Shown here: positions 26,525 through 35,619 of the stretch, one piece after another
How positions within the stretch are numbered: the first letter of the stretch is position 1
How the letters are laid out: every line of letters starts with the position of its first letter
Assembly (NCBI RefSeq): GCF_003596335.1
Contig: NZ_QZCH01000015.1
Coordinates: forward strand, 1-64,000
Origin: Motilimonas pumila
GTDB taxonomy: Bacteria; Pseudomonadota; Gammaproteobacteria; Enterobacterales; CBDFNC01
DNA length: 64,000 nucleotides
Reading direction: 5' to 3'
Program-made: the position numbers and the translations under genes
The notes under the pieces: model-generated
What the model saw: the letters and a program-made list of their open reading frames with translations, nothing else
Told to the model about the DNA's origin: nothing
Database searches by the model: none

Positions 26525-27916
26525 CTACAAAGATTCTAAGAAGCGAATAAGCGCATCGCGTTCAGCTTTATCAAACTGTAACACGGCTTGCTTGGCGCTT
26601 TCTGCTTCCCCACCATGCCACAAAATCGCTTCCATAATATTGCGGGCACGGCCATCGTGCAGCAAGAAAGTGTGACCGTTTACTTCTTGTAAGTAACCTA
26701 AACCCCACAACGGCGGGGTACGCCACTCTTGGCCATTGGCTAAAAACTCAGGGCGATTATCTGCTAGGCCAGGTCCCATATCATGTAATAACAAGTCTGA
26801 ATAAGGGTAGATGACTTGCTCTGATAAGGCTGGCAAGGCGTCGCGTTTCGCCGTGGTATAGCTGGCAACATGACAACTTTGACACTGGGCTTGTTGGAAT
26901 AACGCTTGGCCTTGTTGAACTTGTGGGTCTTTCATATTTCGGCGGGCCGGCACCGCGAGATGTTGAGTATAAAATTCCACAAATTTAAGCACTTTCTCAC
27001 TGGCTTCGTGTTTACCGCCATGAGGCGCTGCCAAGCATTCTTTTTGCGCTGGAGTACAATCGTCTGCCAGGTTAAAACTTGACGTTAAACCCATATCACC
27101 GGCGAATGCGCCCGCATTTTGTTGCATCAAGGTTGGTTGTCCGGCTTTCCAACCAAAACGTCCGATTGTGCTTTTATTTTCTGCTGTATTCCAAACCCGG
27201 TTTGCCTTACCTGAAATGCCGTCTTTGTTGCTATCTTCGGGGTCAGCATGGGCTAATAGATCGGCTTCACTGATGGTTTCAAGTAAGCCTAAACCTATCA
27301 TGACAGGAGCCACACGTGCCGACATCATGACGTCTGGGTGCATCGGGCCATAGTTCAGCTTTTCAATGGTGAGCTTGGGTTGCCGTAACGATACCTCAGT
27401 GCCATCGGCGAAGGTGACAAGTTGTTCGGTGTAGCTGATATTAATCTGGCCTTCTGGGGCAACGCCTGGAATTGACATGTCTTGCAGTTGGCCACCATAA
27501 ACCGGCTCAGGGATAACCCCTTGCTGGACCAGTGTTGCTTTCTGCTCTGGCGTAGTGGCAGGAATACTCAAACGCACCAGCATGGATACCGCGTTGCTGT
27601 CGCCTTCTTCTCTTGGCTTACCACGACCGTCTTTGATATGGCAACCTTGGCAAGCGTTGGTATTAAAAAGGGGGCCTAAACCGTCACGGGCATCCGTGGT
27701 TGCGGGGGCAATGACCCAAGGGTTACGAAAGAAGCTGTTGCCGACGCTGAAGTCCATGCGTTTGAGCATATCCAGGTTGCTGGCCGGCATCGAGAAAGCA
27801 TTGTGGCCTTGCTTGCTAGTGGTAGTGCCACCGCCCGGTTTGGCAGGGTTAGCCGACGCAAAAAAGCTTATAGATAATAGGGTTATTAGGGCGCAATTAT
27901 GGGTAAATTTCTTCAT
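26525..27916 (-). CDS. Di-haem oxidoreductase (DHOR, thiol-oxidoreductase-like)
   Basis: 463 residues with signal peptide ending FFASA. Two CxxCH haem c sites: C89-Q-G-C-H93 in NACQGCHIKDGRG and CQSCH in the C-terminal third (about 350). Conserved WRTPPLWGLGYLQEV and FLLHDGRARNIMEAILWHGG are the DHOR/DUF1111 family ends. It transfers electrons in the periplasm; a link to iron uptake or Fe oxidation is suggested by the neighbours. Start ATG has a weak Shine-Dalgarno. It follows the first imelysin gene and its terminator. Confidence 0.9.
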   Translation of the reverse strand: MKKFTHNCALITLLSISFFASANPAKPGGGTTTSKQGHNAFSMPASNLDMLKRMDFSVGNSFFRNPWVIAPATTDARDGLGPLFNTNACQGCHIKDGRGKPREEGDSNAVSMLVRLSIPATTPEQKATLVQQGVIPEPVYGGQLQDMSIPGVAPEGQINISYTEQLVTFADGTEVSLRQPKLTIEKLNYGPMHPDVMMSARVAPVMIGLGLLETISEADLLAHADPEDSNKDGISGKANRVWNTAENKSTIGRFGWKAGQPTLMQQNAGAFAGDMGLTSSFNLADDCTPAQKECLAAPHGGKHEASEKVLKFVEFYTQHLAVPARRNMKDPQVQQGQALFQQAQCQSCHVASYTTAKRDALPALSEQVIYPYSDLLLHDMGPGLADNRPEFLANGQEWRTPPLWGLGYLQEVNGHTFLLHDGRARNIMEAILWHGGEAESAKQAVLQFDKAERDALIRFLESL

Positions 27917-27949
27917 TGGCTTCGACTTTTATTTGCTTCCTGTAAAAAC

Positions 27950-27978
27950 GAAAAAAGCGGAGAAGTGACTTCTCCGCT
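27950..27978 (-). terminator. Terminator between first imelysin gene and DHOR gene
   Basis: AGCGGAGAAGT/ACTTCTCCGCT (27956-27978) is a perfect stem; on the minus strand it is followed by TTTTTTCG. It lies 33 bases after the imelysin stop and before the DHOR start, so it may reduce expression of the three downstream genes. Confidence 0.8.
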
Positions 27979-28010
27979 AGCTAGCGCATGGGTATATTTG
28001 CGACTAGAAC

Positions 28011-29258
28011 TTAAAATTCATGGTCAGCTGTGTCAGGGTTTAGGTTGTAAATACCTAATACATTTGACGCTTTTTCAATCTCACCGGTTTGTTTTACCAG
28101 TGCCACGATAGACTCGTTCACCAAGGCGTTACCTTTGGCGTTGTCTGGTGCGATAAGTTGGTCAAACGCTTGACCGTTCTCTGCTGAAACCACTAAGGTT
28201 TTCACTTGCTCGGTGGCTGCGCTTACTGCTTTTGATGCTTTTTCTGCGGCCGCTTTATCTTTGCTTGCAACTAACTCTTCTAAGCTGGCACCGGATACTT
28301 TAGAACCGTCTACACGAGTATATTGACCAAACCAAACATTGTTAATGCCTTGTTGGTTGTAGAAGTGAGAGTTGTGGGTATTGTCAGAAAAACAATCGTG
28401 CTCGTCTTCAGGAGAGTTAGCTTCTAAAGCCACCTTCATGCGCTCACCGGCCAGCTCGCCAAGTGATAATGAGCCCATGCCAAATAGCATAATGCGCAAC
28501 CCATCTTTTGCTGGTTTCGCGGTCAGTTCAGCACGGTAGTTGTCTTGACCGGCTGACCATTCTTGTTTCATTTCAGCAAGGTCAGTTAACAGCAGAGTAG
28601 ATGTTGACTTTAGGTACTCAGCACGACGATCACAGTTGTCGTTGGTACAGCCTTTGCCTTGCAGGTAGTCTGTGTAAGCTCGTGCGCCAGCGCCGGCATT
28701 GGTGCCGTTTAAGTCTTGGCCCCAAAGTAGGAATTCAATGGCGTGATAACCCGTTGCCACGTTAGCTTCAGAGCCGCCGAGCTCGTTTAGCTCTGCCAGT
28801 AATTCTGGGGCGATTTTGCTGGCGTCAATTTTGTCGTTACCAACTTGGATTGATGCGCTTGAGATGATGTTTGCCGTGGCACCAGGGTTACCCAGTTCGT
28901 GCTGGTAAGACTTGCTATCAACGTAGTCGATCAAGCCTTCATCTAACGGCCATGCGTTAAGTTGGCCTTCCCAATCATCCACAATGCTGTTACCAAAGCG
29001 GAATACTTCACTTTGTTGATATGGTACTCGTGCAGCTAACCAGGCTTTTTTGGCAGCAGCAAGGGTTTCAGCAGATGGGGTTTTGATTAAAGCGTCAATC
29101 GCGCTATCAAGTGCTTTAGCAGTTGTCTCAGCATCTTCGTACACAGCGTGTACGATGTCTGCGTAGTTGCTCACTACGTCTTTCGATTCAACAGCCCAAG
29201 CGGCTGAGCTAGTAAATGCTGATGCGGTAAGCATGGCGATGATCGTTTTTTTCATCAT
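28011..29258 (-). CDS. Imelysin-family iron-regulated protein (IrpA-like)
   Basis: 415 residues with signal peptide (cleavage after AWA). The imelysin motif GxHxxE is present as GYHAIEFLLWGQD and there are further blocks such as KKAWLAARVPYQQSE and FRFGNSIVDDWEGQLNAWPL. Imelysin/IrpA proteins are periplasmic, and bind iron or participate in its acquisition. The internal ATG at 29255 is about equally likely as start. Two Fur boxes lie just upstream, so it should be induced when iron is scarce. Confidence 0.9.
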   Translation of the reverse strand: MMKKTIIAMLTASAFTSSAAWAVESKDVVSNYADIVHAVYEDAETTAKALDSAIDALIKTPSAETLAAAKKAWLAARVPYQQSEVFRFGNSIVDDWEGQLNAWPLDEGLIDYVDSKSYQHELGNPGATANIISSASIQVGNDKIDASKIAPELLAELNELGGSEANVATGYHAIEFLLWGQDLNGTNAGAGARAYTDYLQGKGCTNDNCDRRAEYLKSTSTLLLTDLAEMKQEWSAGQDNYRAELTAKPAKDGLRIMLFGMGSLSLGELAGERMKVALEANSPEDEHDCFSDNTHNSHFYNQQGINNVWFGQYTRVDGSKVSGASLEELVASKDKAAAEKASKAVSAATEQVKTLVVSAENGQAFDQLIAPDNAKGNALVNESIVALVKQTGEIEKASNVLGIYNLNPDTADHEF

Positions 29259-29284
29259 ATTCCCTTATAAAACCCCATAAATGG

Positions 29285-29353
29285 AATTAAGAATGGTTGT
29301 CAATTAGATTTGATTCGGCGCATTTTAACCGCAATTGAGAATGATTGTCGATA
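29285..29353 (-). promoter_or_regulatory. Two Fur boxes upstream of the imelysin operon
   Basis: AATTAAGAATGGTTGTCAAT (29285-29304) and AATTGAGAATGATTGTCGAT (29333-29352) both resemble the Fur consensus GATAATGATAATCATTATC. They are 28 bases apart, 27-95 bases before the imelysin start. The remaining gap up to recQ (29354-29608) has no gene or other clear signal. Confidence 0.8.
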
Positions 29354-29608
29354 TAATTATTGTTTTATTGTTGGCTTTTTGTTACTGGCAATAGGTAACG
29401 TCTTGTAATGCTCTACAAGGCAAGACACTGGCTGAGCAGCTGCGGCATTATGGCCATCAACGGCACGCAATTGATGGCGGGTTGAGGCTGTATTGAGTTT
29501 TTTTCGGCAGTGACTACGCGCATAATTTAACCGTGAAACTGTAACCCGCCCTAGCCAATTCAGCGTCAGCAGATTAAAATGCGCAGCTCAAACTACGACT
29601 GAGCTCCC

Positions 29609-31450
29609 ATGAACGCTTTTACTTTAGCCGAAAATCAAACCTGGCCAGATTCAAGTCAAGCTGTGTTACAACAGGTGTTTGGCTACGACCAATTTAGGCC
29701 GGGTCAACAAACCGTGATTGATCACCTTGCTGCTGGCGGTGATAGCTTAGTGATTATGCCTACCGGTGGCGGTAAGAGCCTGTGTTATCAAATTCCAGCC
29801 TTGTTACGGTCGGGTTTAACCATAGTGGTCTCACCCCTTATCTCTTTGATGAAAGATCAAGTTGATGCTTTGAATGCATGTGGTGTGCCGGCGGCGTATT
29901 TGAATTCAACGTTGAGCCGTGAGCAGCAAGTGAAAACCATGGCTGCAATTCGTTATGGCGAAGTAAAGCTGCTGTATGTGGCGCCAGAGCGTTTGATGCA
30001 GCCAGATTTTATGGACAAATTGGCTGACATTGAGCTGGCATTATTGGCGGTCGACGAGGCTCACTGTATTTCTCAGTGGGGTCATGACTTTAGGCCCGAA
30101 TACGCCATGTTAGGACAATTAAAAAGTCGTTACCCACAGGTGCCAGTGGTTGCTTTGACCGCGACGGCCGATCATGCCACCCAACAAGACATTTTAGCGC
30201 GCCTAAACCTCGCTCAGCCGCACATTAATATCAGCAGCTTCGACCGCCCGAATATTCGTTACAACCTGATTGAAAAATATAAGCCCACCAGTCAGTTATT
30301 GGCTTATGTAAAACAACAAAAAGGCCAAAGTGGCATTATTTATTGTGGCAGCCGTAAGCGTACCGAAGAGGTGGCGCTGAAGTTACAATTGCAAGGTTAC
30401 AAAGCAGACTATTACCACGCTGGGCGAGAATTATCCGAGCGTCAACAAGTACAAGATGCGTTTATCAAAGACGAGCTGGATATTGTTGCTGCTACCGTTG
30501 CATTTGGCATGGGGATAAATAAACCGAACGTACGTTTTGTGGTGCACTACGACATACCTAAAAATATAGAATCGTATTACCAGGAAACGGGACGAGCAGG
30601 GCGCGATGGTTTGGAGGCGGAAGCCATGATGCTTTATGACCCAGCCGATATTGCGCGAGTGCGGGGCTTATTAGAGAAGAATAATAACCCCGACCAACTG
30701 CGAGTAGAGATGCACAAGCTCAATGCTATGGCGGCATTTGCCGAAGCGCAAACTTGTCGTCGCCAGGTATTGCTGAACTACTTTGGAGAACACCAAGACA
30801 AGCCGTGTGGTAACTGTGATATTTGTTTAAATCCGCCCCAAGCCTTTGACGGCACTGAAGAAGCCCAAAAAACCTTATCTTGCGTGTATCGTGTCGGCCA
30901 GAACTTTGGTTTAAATTATGTGGTGGAAGTATTGCGCGGTTCGATGAATCAAAGGGTAAAAGATCACGGCCATGACAAACTGTCGACCTTTGGTTTAGGT
31001 AAGCAGCAATCCACCGAGTATTGGCTCAGTATTTTACGTCAGTTGATCCATTGTGGTTTACTGCATCAAAATATTACGCGAGGCTCTGTGTTGCAGCTCA
31101 CCGAGGCAGCACGCCCCTTATTAAGAGGGGAAGTCTCTTTACAATTAGCCGTGCCAAGGATCCAGCCGCTCAGCAGTAAAACCACTAGCAAAGGCCGCAG
31201 CAAGCTGGCCTTTATGAATTACGATAAAGCCTTATTTGCGCGTTTGAAAAAGCTACGAAAAGCCATTGCAGATGACGCGGATGTGCCACCCTATGTGGTC
31301 TTCAGTGATGCCACTTTGGCGGAAATGGCCGATTTACAGCCCCGCAATGAACACGAGTTCTTGGCCATCAGTGGCGTAGGTAATACCAAACTCGACAAAT
31401 ACGGTGAGCCATTTTTAGATGCGATTGCCAATTACCAAGACGGCTATTAA
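29609..31450 (+). CDS. recQ: ATP-dependent DNA helicase RecQ
   Basis: 613 residues with all helicase motifs: Walker A PTGGGKS (about 51-57), VDEAH, LTATAD, the Q/GRAGRDG block, then the RQC zinc cysteines ([12 protein letters not shown] and CGNCDIC), and a C-terminal HRDC domain at about 530-610 ([14 protein letters not shown]). It is a 3'-5' helicase acting in RecF-pathway recombination and replication restart. ATG 29609 has only a modest binding site. It begins a plus-strand group with the next small gene two bases after its stop. Confidence 0.97.
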   Translation: MNAFTLAENQTWPDSSQAVLQQVFGYDQFRPGQQTVIDHLAAGGDSLVIMPTGGGKSLCYQIPALLRSGLTIVVSPLISLMKDQVDALNACGVPAAYLNSTLSREQQVKTMAAIRYGEVKLLYVAPERLMQPDFMDKLADIELALLAVDEAHCISQWGHDFRPEYAMLGQLKSRYPQVPVVALTATADHATQQDILARLNLAQPHINISSFDRPNIRYNLIEKYKPTSQLLAYVKQQKGQSGIIYCGSRKRTEEVALKLQLQGYKADYYHAGRELSERQQVQDAFIKDELDIVAATVAFGMGINKPNVRFVVHYDIPKNIESYYQETGRAGRDGLEAEAMMLYDPADIARVRGLLEKNNNPDQLRVEMHKLNAMAAFAEAQTCRRQVLLNYFGEHQDKPCGNCDICLNPPQAFDGTEEAQKTLSCVYRVGQNFGLNYVVEVLRGSMNQRVKDHGHDKLSTFGLGKQQSTEYWLSILRQLIHCGLLHQNITRGSVLQLTEAARPLLRGEVSLQLAVPRIQPLSSKTTSKGRSKLAFMNYDKALFARLKKLRKAIADDADVPPYVVFSDATLAEMADLQPRNEHEFLAISGVGNTKLDKYGEPFLDAIANYQDGY

Positions 31451-31452
31451 CC

Positions 31453-31887
31453 ATGAAAAAGTGGCTGATAGCACTACTGCTGGGATTGCTGCTTACTGGG
31501 GTTGGTTATAAAGGTTGGCAGCAATATCAACAGGTTCGTCAAGTTCAGCTCGCATTGGAATACGGCATTGATATTGCCGAACTGCTGACGGATATCTCCC
31601 AAGATTGGCAGTTGTCGCGCATTGAGGCGTGGATGACGCCTGGTAACTTTGCGGCTAATCGAGCCACTTTAACTCAGCTGATGCAGCAATCAGCTTACCT
31701 AGGAAAAATGCAAAGTTGCACCGAGATGCGTTTGCTTGAGCTCGATAACTATGGAGTTGCTGACAATATTGCAATGCACGCTCAGTGCCGATTTGAACAT
31801 GGCATGGCTAATGTCACCTTAGTACTGCAAGTGAATCAGCCCACAAGGGCAGAGTTGATAGCTATTTTGATAGCTGAAAACACTTGA
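31453..31887 (+). CDS. Membrane-anchored hypothetical protein (144 aa)
   Basis: One N-terminal membrane helix (WLIALLLGLLLTGVGYKGW) and a periplasmic or cytoplasmic helical part with two cysteines (MQSCTEM and AQCRFE). It starts two bases after recQ and so is cotranscribed. No family recognised; its place after recQ may be accidental. Confidence 0.6.
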   Translation: MKKWLIALLLGLLLTGVGYKGWQQYQQVRQVQLALEYGIDIAELLTDISQDWQLSRIEAWMTPGNFAANRATLTQLMQQSAYLGKMQSCTEMRLLELDNYGVADNIAMHAQCRFEHGMANVTLVLQVNQPTRAELIAILIAENT

Positions 31888-31908
31888 TAACAAACAAAAA
31901 GAAACCTT

Positions 31909-32226
31909 ATGTCGGAAATGTTTAAAGGAAAGTGGCAGCAACAAGGGCCGCAGCAAGAAACCATTTTATTGTGGCAAGCTAAGTCCCCCGATGCTTTGTA
32001 TTATGATGTGTTTGCTGAATTTGCTTTGGGCTGGTTAGACCACCCAGATATCCGCATTATGCAAAAAGATGCGGCGGCAGATAGCTTTTGCTGGGTGTTT
32101 GAATGGCGCAGCACTACTTTCTTGCTTAATTATGAAGAAATGAGTCAGAGCTGTTGGCTGAGTGTCACTCGTGAGCCAGATCAGGCTTTACTTACTCAAT
32201 TGTTGGCTTGGCTTAACCAGTATTAA
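31909..32226 (+). CDS. Hypothetical protein (105 aa)
   Basis: A soluble acidic protein without signal peptide, rich in Trp (six or more) and aromatic residues, e.g. CWVFEWRSTTFLLNYEEMSQ. It could be a small alpha/beta domain of a widespread but uncharacterised kind. It lies 21 bases after its neighbour, in the recQ group. ATG 31909 has AAAGAAACC upstream, a weak site. Confidence 0.6.
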   Translation: MSEMFKGKWQQQGPQQETILLWQAKSPDALYYDVFAEFALGWLDHPDIRIMQKDAAADSFCWVFEWRSTTFLLNYEEMSQSCWLSVTREPDQALLTQLLAWLNQY

Positions 32227-32272
32227 GAAAACACGCTATGAGAATTTTTAATCATTAATAAAAGGAATACCT

Positions 32273-32533
32273 ATGTCTGCGCCTGAAAAGTTGGCCCTGT
32301 ATTTTTTCCACGGTTGTCCCTACTGCCGCATGGTCATGAATGTGATTGAGCAATTAGACGTTGAGGTAGAGCTGCGCGATACACGTGCCGAGCCACAACA
32401 TCAACAAGACTTATTGGCTGCCAGAGGCCGTGGTACTGTGCCGGTATTGCGCATTGCTCGTGCTGGTCAAGACGATGTTTGGATGCCTGAATCTGCGGAT
32501 ATTGCCGCGTATTTACAGCAGCAATACGGTTAA
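32273..32533 (+). CDS. Glutaredoxin-like protein
   Basis: 86 residues with the thioredoxin-fold redox motif CPYC at 15-18 (FFHGCPYCRMV), the cis-Pro loop GTVPVLRI and a terminal helix ESADIAAYLQQQYG. A dithiol glutaredoxin that reduces mixed disulfides with glutathione. ATG has AAAAGGAAT about seven bases upstream. It is the last gene of the plus-strand group that starts with recQ. Confidence 0.9.
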   Translation: MSAPEKLALYFFHGCPYCRMVMNVIEQLDVEVELRDTRAEPQHQQDLLAARGRGTVPVLRIARAGQDDVWMPESADIAAYLQQQYG

Positions 32534-32544
32534 TTTGCTTGCGA

Positions 32545-32582
32545 TAAAAAATGGGGAGCAACGCCGCAGCGCCGCCCCCCAT
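32545..32582 (-). terminator. Terminator of the 32600 gene
   Basis: ATGGGG (32551-32556) pairs with CCCCAT (32577-32582) with further G-C pairs inside; on the minus strand TTTTTTATCGC follows. It ends the His-rich gene's transcript. On the plus strand there is no T-run. Confidence 0.65.
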
Positions 32583-32599
32583 TGGGTGGAATCGTGGCA

Positions 32600-33136
32600 T
32601 CATTCGATGCGCAATAATCTGCCGCGCTCAATGTCTTGTTGCAACACTTCTGGAGAGATATCTGCGTGATTATGAGCATGGCCGTCGTGGTCATGGTTTT
32701 TGTGTTGCCAACGAATCAAGTGGTGAGGATAGAGGTACGCCGTGGTTAATTCCTCGCAATAGTCTTTTGTCCATAACGCGCGGTCTTGTTCATCACTCAT
32801 TATTTTTTCTGCTTCAGCGCCCAAACTGTTCATGTAATACATGCCTAACTCTTGACCATCGACGCCAGCGTAGTTAATTAAATTTTGGAAGGCGGGTTCT
32901 TGGTCTTGTTCCGATAAATAACCGTTGCGGTAGCATACGGTGAGACCAATGATGTCATTGCCCAATGCTTCTAGTACCGGATTAAAGTGATTGTGATTAT
33001 GGTTATGCTCTGCCGCTGTTGCAAAGCTGGGGCTAAGCAATAACGCACCTGCGAGCCCTATCAATATTTTTTTAGCGTACGCCAACGTGCCGTTTTTTAT
33101 GTCTTTTTGGTGAGTCTTAAATGTTGCTGTTTTCAT
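32600..33136 (-). CDS. His-rich periplasmic hypothetical protein
   Basis: 178 residues with a long positive N-terminus and a signal-like segment to about residue 42 (LAGALLLSPSFATA). Directly after it come HNHNHNH repeats, and at the end another cluster HKNHDHDGHAHNHAD, a strong sign of metal binding (Zn, Ni or Co). Two cysteines lie in TVCYRNG and DYCEEL. Family unknown. It is the last of three minus-strand periplasmic genes following the MBL-fold hydrolase. Confidence 0.65.
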   Translation of the reverse strand: MKTATFKTHQKDIKNGTLAYAKKILIGLAGALLLSPSFATAAEHNHNHNHFNPVLEALGNDIIGLTVCYRNGYLSEQDQEPAFQNLINYAGVDGQELGMYYMNSLGAEAEKIMSDEQDRALWTKDYCEELTTAYLYPHHLIRWQHKNHDHDGHAHNHADISPEVLQQDIERGRLLRIE

Positions 33137-33212
33137 AATAGTTCCACCTAATTATGGGGGGACCCGTTGGGCATATTTCGCTGCGGTTTGCCCAGAGGTC
33201 TGTTGTTCTAAT

Positions 33213-33238
33213 GCTCGGGGTAACAGATTACCCCGAGC
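33213..33238. terminator. Strong hairpin between the 33254 and 32600 genes
   Basis: GCTCGGGGTAA and TTACCCCGAGC form a perfect 11-pair stem with loop CAGA. There is no T-run in either direction. A second stem, GGGCA at 33169 with TGCCC at 33188, follows. It may stop, stabilise or separate the two transcripts. Confidence 0.5.
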
Positions 33239-33253
33239 GCGGTGAGTGGCAGA

Positions 33254-33787
33254 TTAAGATGAGGTATCTACCTTGATTTTGGCGGGGGCCACCGTATAAG
33301 CCATGCGCTTCTCATGCCATTTACCTTTTGCTTCTAAATCTTTTGCCATGGCCTGTGCTTGCTGACACACCTCAGCAGGCTTGCTATCACTCCAATATGC
33401 AGGGCCAGAGGTGTAACCACACATCACTGAGAAGCTAAACTCGCCATTTTTGATGGTGTATTCCGTTGACACCAAGCCTCCTGGGCCATGGGTGATTTTA
33501 ATCGAACCCGGGTCGGCCACGTGAGCAGGGTCACTGGGGTTTGGCTTGTGGTAATCCGAATACGTGCCTTGCTCTGCCATGTAGGGATTGTCGTAAGCGG
33601 TGTAACCGTCACGCTCAGAAGGCAGGGTTAGGCGATAATTGGGGTCAATTTCACCTAAACGCTCGGTGTTGTTAATGGCGCCTGGGTGGTAGTCGTGGGC
33701 GTTTGATTGCCCTGGGGTTTGGCTGTTTGCTAAAGCTGAGCCAGCAGCTAAGCCTAAGATGAGGGTAGCAATAATGGGCTTTTTCAT
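33254..33787 (-). CDS. Secreted hypothetical protein (177 aa)
   Basis: The ATG at 33787 is preferred: a GGAG-type site is upstream and a signal peptide follows (MKKPIIATLILGLAAGSALA). The mature part is Pro/Gly/Tyr-rich, with two Cys (VMCGYTSG and EVCQQAQAM). No family recognised. It lies between the MBL hydrolase (87 bases upstream) and the His-rich protein, so the three may act on the same periplasmic compound. Confidence 0.6.
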   Translation of the reverse strand: MKKPIIATLILGLAAGSALANSQTPGQSNAHDYHPGAINNTERLGEIDPNYRLTLPSERDGYTAYDNPYMAEQGTYSDYHKPNPSDPAHVADPGSIKITHGPGGLVSTEYTIKNGEFSFSVMCGYTSGPAYWSDSKPAEVCQQAQAMAKDLEAKGKWHEKRMAYTVAPAKIKVDTSS

Positions 33788-33874
33788 AATGAACTCCAAA
33801 ACGTTAAATTGAATAAGGGGTGGCTGATGTGAGCAAGGGAGTAAGCCCTTGCTGCACCTTGCGTTCATTGGCGG

Positions 33875-35497
33875 TTATTTGTCTGTACCTGAGCCTTCAC
33901 CTGGCTCGGTTGGACGGGTGACCGATTTGCGCTCTAAGCCATGGTGTTCACGTACGCGGTCGACATATTCTTGCTTGGTGTTCATGCCTTGCTTCATGGC
34001 TTCTGGCACTTGCTCAGCAGGCATGACGATGTCTCTGTCTACTGGCCACTCAGTTAATAGTTCTGGGTGGTAGCCTTCTGGGTAGTAAAGTTTTGGATCC
34101 AACTCTAAGTCACGAATTTCTTGCTCTTGAATATCCTCGCGGCGATTCTTCGGCATTGGAATTCTAAACTCTGAACCGTCAGCCATATCAAACTGCGGCG
34201 CCCTGGCATTCGGGAAGTCAGGTAAAATACCTTCACGTACCCAAGCGTTATCTTTGGTCATGTTCACAACAATGCCGTCTGGCGCACCAAAGTGGTATGG
34301 CCCTTTCCAGTGATGGCGTACTTCTGCCACGGTTTCTTCATTTAAGTAAGGGTCGAAAGCCATGTGCGTGGTCATAAACAGACGCGGCTGCACTTCGTTA
34401 GCAACGTAACCGGCGGCATAAGCAGGAGTATGGTGCGTATCAACCGTGTAGCGCGCTAAGAAAGGCGGTACCCCTTGAATGATGGATGAAACACCAAAGG
34501 TCTCTGTTTGCAGTTCGGTAATAAATAAGTCAGCGCCTTTGGCGTATTTTAAATCAAGCTCGGTTGGGCGGCCGTCACCGGTCCAAACAAAAGACAGTAC
34601 GCGGCCGTCGTCTTGCGTCCAGTTTAGGCGGTAACCCGATGCGCCATCTTTAGCATGGCTGCGACGCCAGTGAATCACCTCAACGTTGTCTTGGTCGTAG
34701 ATAACACCGCCATCATCACGGAAATCAAATTCGTGAACGACGATGTCATTGCCGGATGGGAATACGTCAAACGCATCGGTATGCCAGTGCAGCATTTGTT
34801 GCATGCCTTCAATCATGTGGCGGGTGCCGTCTTCTGGGGTGGCACCGCTTGGGCCATAAATGTTCAGCGGTTTTTCCCAACGTCCGTTCCAGCCACCAAA
34901 TTGGTACAGGTACGGCAGTGAACCATAGTGGTCAACGTGCAAGTGGGTAATGAAGATATGGTCGAGTTCATTCAGTGCTACGCCGGCCCCTACGTAGTTT
35001 GCGATTGAGCCCTCACCCATATCAAACACAAAGTTTGAACCATTACCCAGTTCAACATAAATAGAGGTATTGGCTTGACCTGGGCGGATCATCGGTGAGG
35101 TACCCATAAACGTCACGCGCATTTCATCAGGTTGTACTTCTTCGGTGCGGGGGAACCAGTTGGCACCAGATACCATGTGGTCGCCATACGGGGCGATGCC
35201 TTCGAACATTAAGCCTTCTTTCCAGCCTGTGTTGGTTTTACTGCGGTAGTCGCCATTGTTCACGCCGCCCATCAGTACGCTGAGGATTTCTTGCTCATTT
35301 GAGTACAACTTACCTTTAGGTTGTTGGCTGAGGTATTCTTTGAGCGTTTCACCTTCGTGATATTCGTACTTGTTGACCTTTTCTAGGTCGGGCTTGGTTG
35401 GCTGAGTTCTGTATTGCGTCATAGGATCAGCGGCAAGCGTTGAGGTTGAGAAAATCATCGCTGCGGTAATGCAAGATAGTTTGGCAAATGTTCTCAT
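33875..35497 (-). CDS. Periplasmic metallo-beta-lactamase-fold hydrolase (GntH-like)
   Basis: 540 residues from ATG 35497 (AAGGTGG site; a GTG nine bases further up is less likely). Signal peptide ends at about ALAA. The zinc-binding motif HLHVDH is at 185-190, with further His at HHTPAYAAGY and TTHMAFD. The overall layout resembles the MBL hydrolase named GntH of guanitoxin biosynthesis, but other guanitoxin genes are absent here, so the name should be read as a family likeness only. A long C-terminal part of about 100 residues follows. Divergent from a LysR regulator. Confidence 0.7.
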   Translation of the reverse strand: MRTFAKLSCITAAMIFSTSTLAADPMTQYRTQPTKPDLEKVNKYEYHEGETLKEYLSQQPKGKLYSNEQEILSVLMGGVNNGDYRSKTNTGWKEGLMFEGIAPYGDHMVSGANWFPRTEEVQPDEMRVTFMGTSPMIRPGQANTSIYVELGNGSNFVFDMGEGSIANYVGAGVALNELDHIFITHLHVDHYGSLPYLYQFGGWNGRWEKPLNIYGPSGATPEDGTRHMIEGMQQMLHWHTDAFDVFPSGNDIVVHEFDFRDDGGVIYDQDNVEVIHWRRSHAKDGASGYRLNWTQDDGRVLSFVWTGDGRPTELDLKYAKGADLFITELQTETFGVSSIIQGVPPFLARYTVDTHHTPAYAAGYVANEVQPRLFMTTHMAFDPYLNEETVAEVRHHWKGPYHFGAPDGIVVNMTKDNAWVREGILPDFPNARAPQFDMADGSEFRIPMPKNRREDIQEQEIRDLELDPKLYYPEGYHPELLTEWPVDRDIVMPAEQVPEAMKQGMNTKQEYVDRVREHHGLERKSVTRPTEPGEGSGTDK

Positions 35498-35587
35498 GGG
35501 TTCCACCTTTATGAAGTAAGTTTGCGTTTTGATGGGGCTATTATTGGATATAGAGACATGACAATATATGGATGGGTTGGTATATTT

Positions 35588-35608
35588 AACATGACAAATT
35601 GTTATGTT
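35588..35608. promoter_or_regulatory. Palindrome at the LysR start in the MBL/LysR divergent promoter
   Basis: AACATGACAA-A-TTGTTATGTT is a 10-base-arm palindrome with one mismatch, 11 bases before the LysR start. A second ACATGACAAT lies at 35558. It is a plausible binding site by which LysR represses itself and controls the MBL operon. Confidence 0.5.
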
Positions 35609-35619
35609 TGGTGGTGGCG

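Noticed and set aside
29400..29500. Protein-like frame before recQ (includes ALQGKTLAEQLRHYGHQRHA)
   Set aside because: No start codon, a stop directly upstream and only about 34 codons; may be chance or a remnant.
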